NCBI GenBank assembly: GCA_011321985.1
Contig: DROB01000117.1
Location: 1 to 17,518, forward strand
Source: Gammaproteobacteria bacterium
Lineage (GTDB): Bacteria > Pseudomonadota > Gammaproteobacteria > SZUA-229
Reading direction: 5' to 3'
DNA length: 17,518 nucleotides
Made by a program: the position numbers and the translations under genes. The notes under the pieces were generated by a model, which saw nothing but the letters and a program-made list of their open reading frames with translations, was not told where the DNA came from and searched no databases. Every line of letters starts with the position of its first letter. Position 1 is the stretch's first letter. Positions 15,766 through 17,518 of the stretch are shown here, in pieces.

Positions 15766-15781
15766 GCGGTTTGCAAACCGC
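15766..15781. repeat. 16-bp perfect palindrome after cysE
   Basis: GCGGTTTGCAAACCGC is self-complementary and starts 12 nt after the cysE stop. No T run follows, so it is a weak terminator candidate; it could be an operator-like site. No known protein can be assigned. Confidence 0.6.
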
Positions 15782-15969
15782 GATTACCCGCGAAAGAACA
15801 CCACGGTAATAGCTAAGTACCAAAGAAATGCGCATTCAAAGAAAAAAGTTTTTCGATTTCACTTAAAATGCCTGCTTTTATCAAGTAATACAAACACTGA
15901 ATCAAGCATCATCTCCATAAAAATCAAATATTTATGCCAATATTGGCTGTTTTGTCTATTCCATTGGTA

Positions 15970-15994
15970 ATACTTGACTAAATTAGTTGGTCTT
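15970..15994 (+). promoter_or_regulatory. IscR type-1 binding site 1
   Basis: The sequence begins ATACTTGACTAAATTAGTTG and fits the type-1 IscR consensus (ATASYYGACTRWWWYAGTCRRSTAT, from memory) except in its right end. In E. coli, [2Fe-2S]-IscR binds such sites to repress the isc operon. It lies directly upstream of site 2. Confidence 0.8.
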
Positions 15995-16019
15995 ATACTT
16001 GACTAAAATAGTCGGGTTT
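15995..16019 (+). promoter_or_regulatory. IscR type-1 binding site 2, overlapping the -35 box
   Basis: The sequence begins ATACTTGACTAAAATAGTCG and continues GGTTT, a near-perfect match to the type-1 IscR consensus. It starts exactly 25 bp after site 1, so the two are in register. The -35 hexamer of the iscR promoter lies inside it, which explains repression by blocking RNA polymerase. Confidence 0.88.
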
Positions 16020-16028
16020 AAGTAAAAT
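15999..16028 (+). promoter_or_regulatory. sigma70-type promoter of iscR
   Basis: TTGACT (15999-16004) is followed by an 18-nt spacer and TAAAAT (16023-16028). Transcription would start near 16035, giving a leader of about 33 nt before the iscR ATG. The -35 lies in IscR site 2. Confidence 0.7.
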
Positions 16029-16068
16029 TCTCTTACTATCTTCAATTCGTTATTTTACGGTACTTGAT

Positions 16069-16515
16069 ATGCGTTTAACCACTAAAGGTCGTTATGCAGT
16101 AACCGCTGTTCTGGATCTGGCACTCCACCAGGAGAAAGGGCCGGTTTCACTGGCTGCTATTTCAGAACGTCAGTGTATTTCACTCTCTTATCTGGAACAG
16201 CTTTTCGCCAAGCTGCGCCGTAATGACATTGTCAGCAGCACCCGGGGACCCGGTGGGGGTTATAAACTGACAAATCCGGTCGATGAGGTCAGCGTTTCCG
16301 ATATCATCCTGGCTGTTGATGAGAGCTGCAAAGTGGTCGATTGCAGTGACAGTGATAACTGCCATGGTGATTATCAGTGCTTGACACACGATCTGTGGCA
16401 GGAATTGAGCAATGAGATCCGCACATTTCTGGATGGCATCACGCTGTCGGAGATAATGTCTCAAAAAACAGTGAATAATATAAGAGAGCGACAGGATGAA
16501 ACCGTCAGCATTTGA
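16069..16515 (+). CDS. iscR: Fe-S cluster assembly transcriptional regulator IscR
   Basis: IscR is an Rrf2-family regulator. It carries a [2Fe-2S] cluster and represses the isc genes when clusters are abundant. The 148-aa protein starts MRLTTKGRYAVTAVLDLALH, with the helix-turn-helix and wing ISLSYLEQLFAKLRR and STRGPGGGYKL. The cluster ligands C92, C98, C104 and H107 fall at exactly the same residue numbers as in E. coli IscR, and CLTHDLW follows the family pattern. The start has only a weak ribosome site but no alternative is better. It is the first gene after the tandem IscR boxes and precedes iscS by 31 nt, so it is autoregulated by inference. Confidence 0.97.
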   Translation: MRLTTKGRYAVTAVLDLALHQEKGPVSLAAISERQCISLSYLEQLFAKLRRNDIVSSTRGPGGGYKLTNPVDEVSVSDIILAVDESCKVVDCSDSDNCHGDYQCLTHDLWQELSNEIRTFLDGITLSEIMSQKTVNNIRERQDETVSI

Positions 16516-16546
16516 AGCTGCGAAGCGTAACCAGTAGCGATACTTC

Positions 16547-17518
16547 ATGGCTGTTTATCTCGACAATAATGCGACGACAGCGCTGGATGAGGCAGTTTTA
16601 GACGTTATGCTGCCGTATATGAGGGAGGTGACGGGTAATCCGTCAAGCGTGCACCGCTTTGGTCGGTTACAGAAGGATGCGATTGAGCAGGCACGTGAAT
16701 CTGTAGCCCGTCTGCTCGGAGCCAGAGCTGAACAGGTTATTTTTACCAGTGGCGGCACGGAGTCAAATAACCTGTTGTTGAATGGATTCAGCCAGCGACT
16801 GATGCAGTTGGACCAGGGAGGGCGTATCGCACTCAGTGCGATAGAGCATATGTCGTTACTGGAGCCAGCATCACATCTATCGCTACCGGTGGACAGTATC
16901 GCTGTGGATGGAGAGGGTCGTGTCGAGCTGTCCGCCATACAACAGGTCGTGCAGGATCAGACGAAGCTGATATCGGTGATGGCGGCGAATAATGAGACAG
17001 GTGTGATACAGGACCTGGCCCCGATAATAAAGTTTGCTGGCGAACGAGGTTGTTTTGTTCATAGTGATGCGTCGCAGGCAGCGGGAAAAATACCGCTGAA
17101 TTTTATCGAAAGTGGCCTTGATGCCATGACGGTTTCGGCACACAAGCTGTACGGACCGATCGGTGCGGGTGCTTTGATCATCGATAAAAAGTTACCGATT
17201 ACGAAGTTACAGTTCGGTGGTTCGCAGGAGAAGAACCTGCGGGCAGGAACAGAGAACGTACCGGCTATCGTCGGTTTTGGTAAAGCAGCAGAGCTGGCCT
17301 GTGAAACTTTACAACAGACCTGTTTGCATACGCGTAGTCTGCGTGATGCTTTGGAAAAAGGCTTGAAGAAGTTGAGTGTAGTAAGTATTTTTTCTGAGAC
17401 AGTAGATCGGCTGCCGAACACCGTGCAGTTCGGTGTCAGTGGCTTTGATGGTGAGACATTATTGATGCAACTGGATAGAAAAGCTATCGCAGTGTCCAGT
17501 GGTTCGGCCTGCACCAGT
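16547..17518 (+). CDS. iscS: cysteine desulfurase IscS/NifS type, 3' end outside window
   Basis: This PLP enzyme converts cysteine to alanine and passes persulfide sulfur to IscU and other acceptors. 324 codons are visible; the stop is beyond the right edge. Seen are VYLDNNATT, GNPSSVHRFGR, FTSGGTESNNLLL (cofactor phosphate), the AIEH histidine, VHSDASQAAGK (Asp174 and Gln177 for PLP), SAHKLYGP with the Schiff-base Lys200, and SSGSACTS with the catalytic Cys322. Key residues are about 6 positions before their E. coli IscS equivalents, consistent with a similar fold. Wording such as LDNNATTALDEAV is closer to NifS-like desulfurases than to E. coli IscS (LDYSATTPVD). The iscS name therefore rests partly on its position after iscR. 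The 31-nt gap has no clear ribosome site, so coupling to iscR translation is possible. Confidence 0.92.
   Translation, partial: MAVYLDNNATTALDEAVLDVMLPYMREVTGNPSSVHRFGRLQKDAIEQARESVARLLGARAEQVIFTSGGTESNNLLLNGFSQRLMQLDQGGRIALSAIEHMSLLEPASHLSLPVDSIAVDGEGRVELSAIQQVVQDQTKLISVMAANNETGVIQDLAPIIKFAGERGCFVHSDASQAAGKIPLNFIESGLDAMTVSAHKLYGPIGAGALIIDKKLPITKLQFGGSQEKNLRAGTENVPAIVGFGKAAELACETLQQTCLHTRSLRDALEKGLKKLSVVSIFSETVDRLPNTVQFGVSGFDGETLLMQLDRKAIAVSSGSACTS

Noticed and set aside
1..17518. CRISPR array, insertion sequence, prophage or defence island
   Set aside because: No repeated spacer units, transposase, integrase, att-like repeats or defence gene families were found; all genes are core or conserved.

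Overview
The window is ordinary chromosomal DNA from a gammaproteobacterium of moderate GC. It shows no sign of a phage, plasmid, transposon, CRISPR array or RNA gene. The evidence is a set of recognisable housekeeping neighbourhoods: mtaD-ubiG-mupP arranged as I recall it in Pseudomonas, clpS-clpA convergent with infA, and cysE-iscR-iscS. The exact genus cannot be read from the sequence; a deep-branching or sulfur-bacterium-like gammaproteobacterium is only a guess.

Layout, left to right. (1) 1-1447, minus: the start of an SLC13-type permease with two RCK_C/TrkA-C domains, cut by the left edge. (2) 1682-4476, minus: mtaD, ubiG and mupP, covering methylthioadenosine/SAH deamination, the two O-methylations of ubiquinone synthesis and, by synteny, MurNAc-6-phosphate dephosphorylation. 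A strikingly AT-rich gap precedes ubiG. (3) 4718-8050, plus: three lipoproteins (LpoB, a COG3014-type TPR-like protein and an LPP20-family protein), probably an envelope module linked to peptidoglycan synthesis. A possible 15-codon leader ORF precedes the third. (4) 8051-8499: a gene-less stretch with several hairpins, one with a perfect 14-bp stem. (5) 8500-11241, plus: clpS and clpA, the adaptor and unfoldase of the ClpAP protease. They meet infA (minus) head-on across a perfect bidirectional terminator. (6) 11899-12765, minus: a secreted M23 endopeptidase, divergent from a plus-strand PLP aminotransferase. (7) 14049-14879: a DUF2797 protein with many cysteines and a GIY-YIG-like strand motif. 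(8) 14972 to the right edge, plus: cysE, iscR and iscS, linking cysteine synthesis to iron-sulfur assembly. Two tandem type-1 IscR boxes overlap the iscR promoter, and iscS is cut by the right edge.

No clear new multi-gene system is visible. The best leads are small-scale: an apparent AUC start codon for cysE, the leader ORF/hairpin before the LPP20 gene, the structured spacer before clpS, the duplicated IscR operators, and the unknown function of the lipoprotein triad and the DUF2797 protein.
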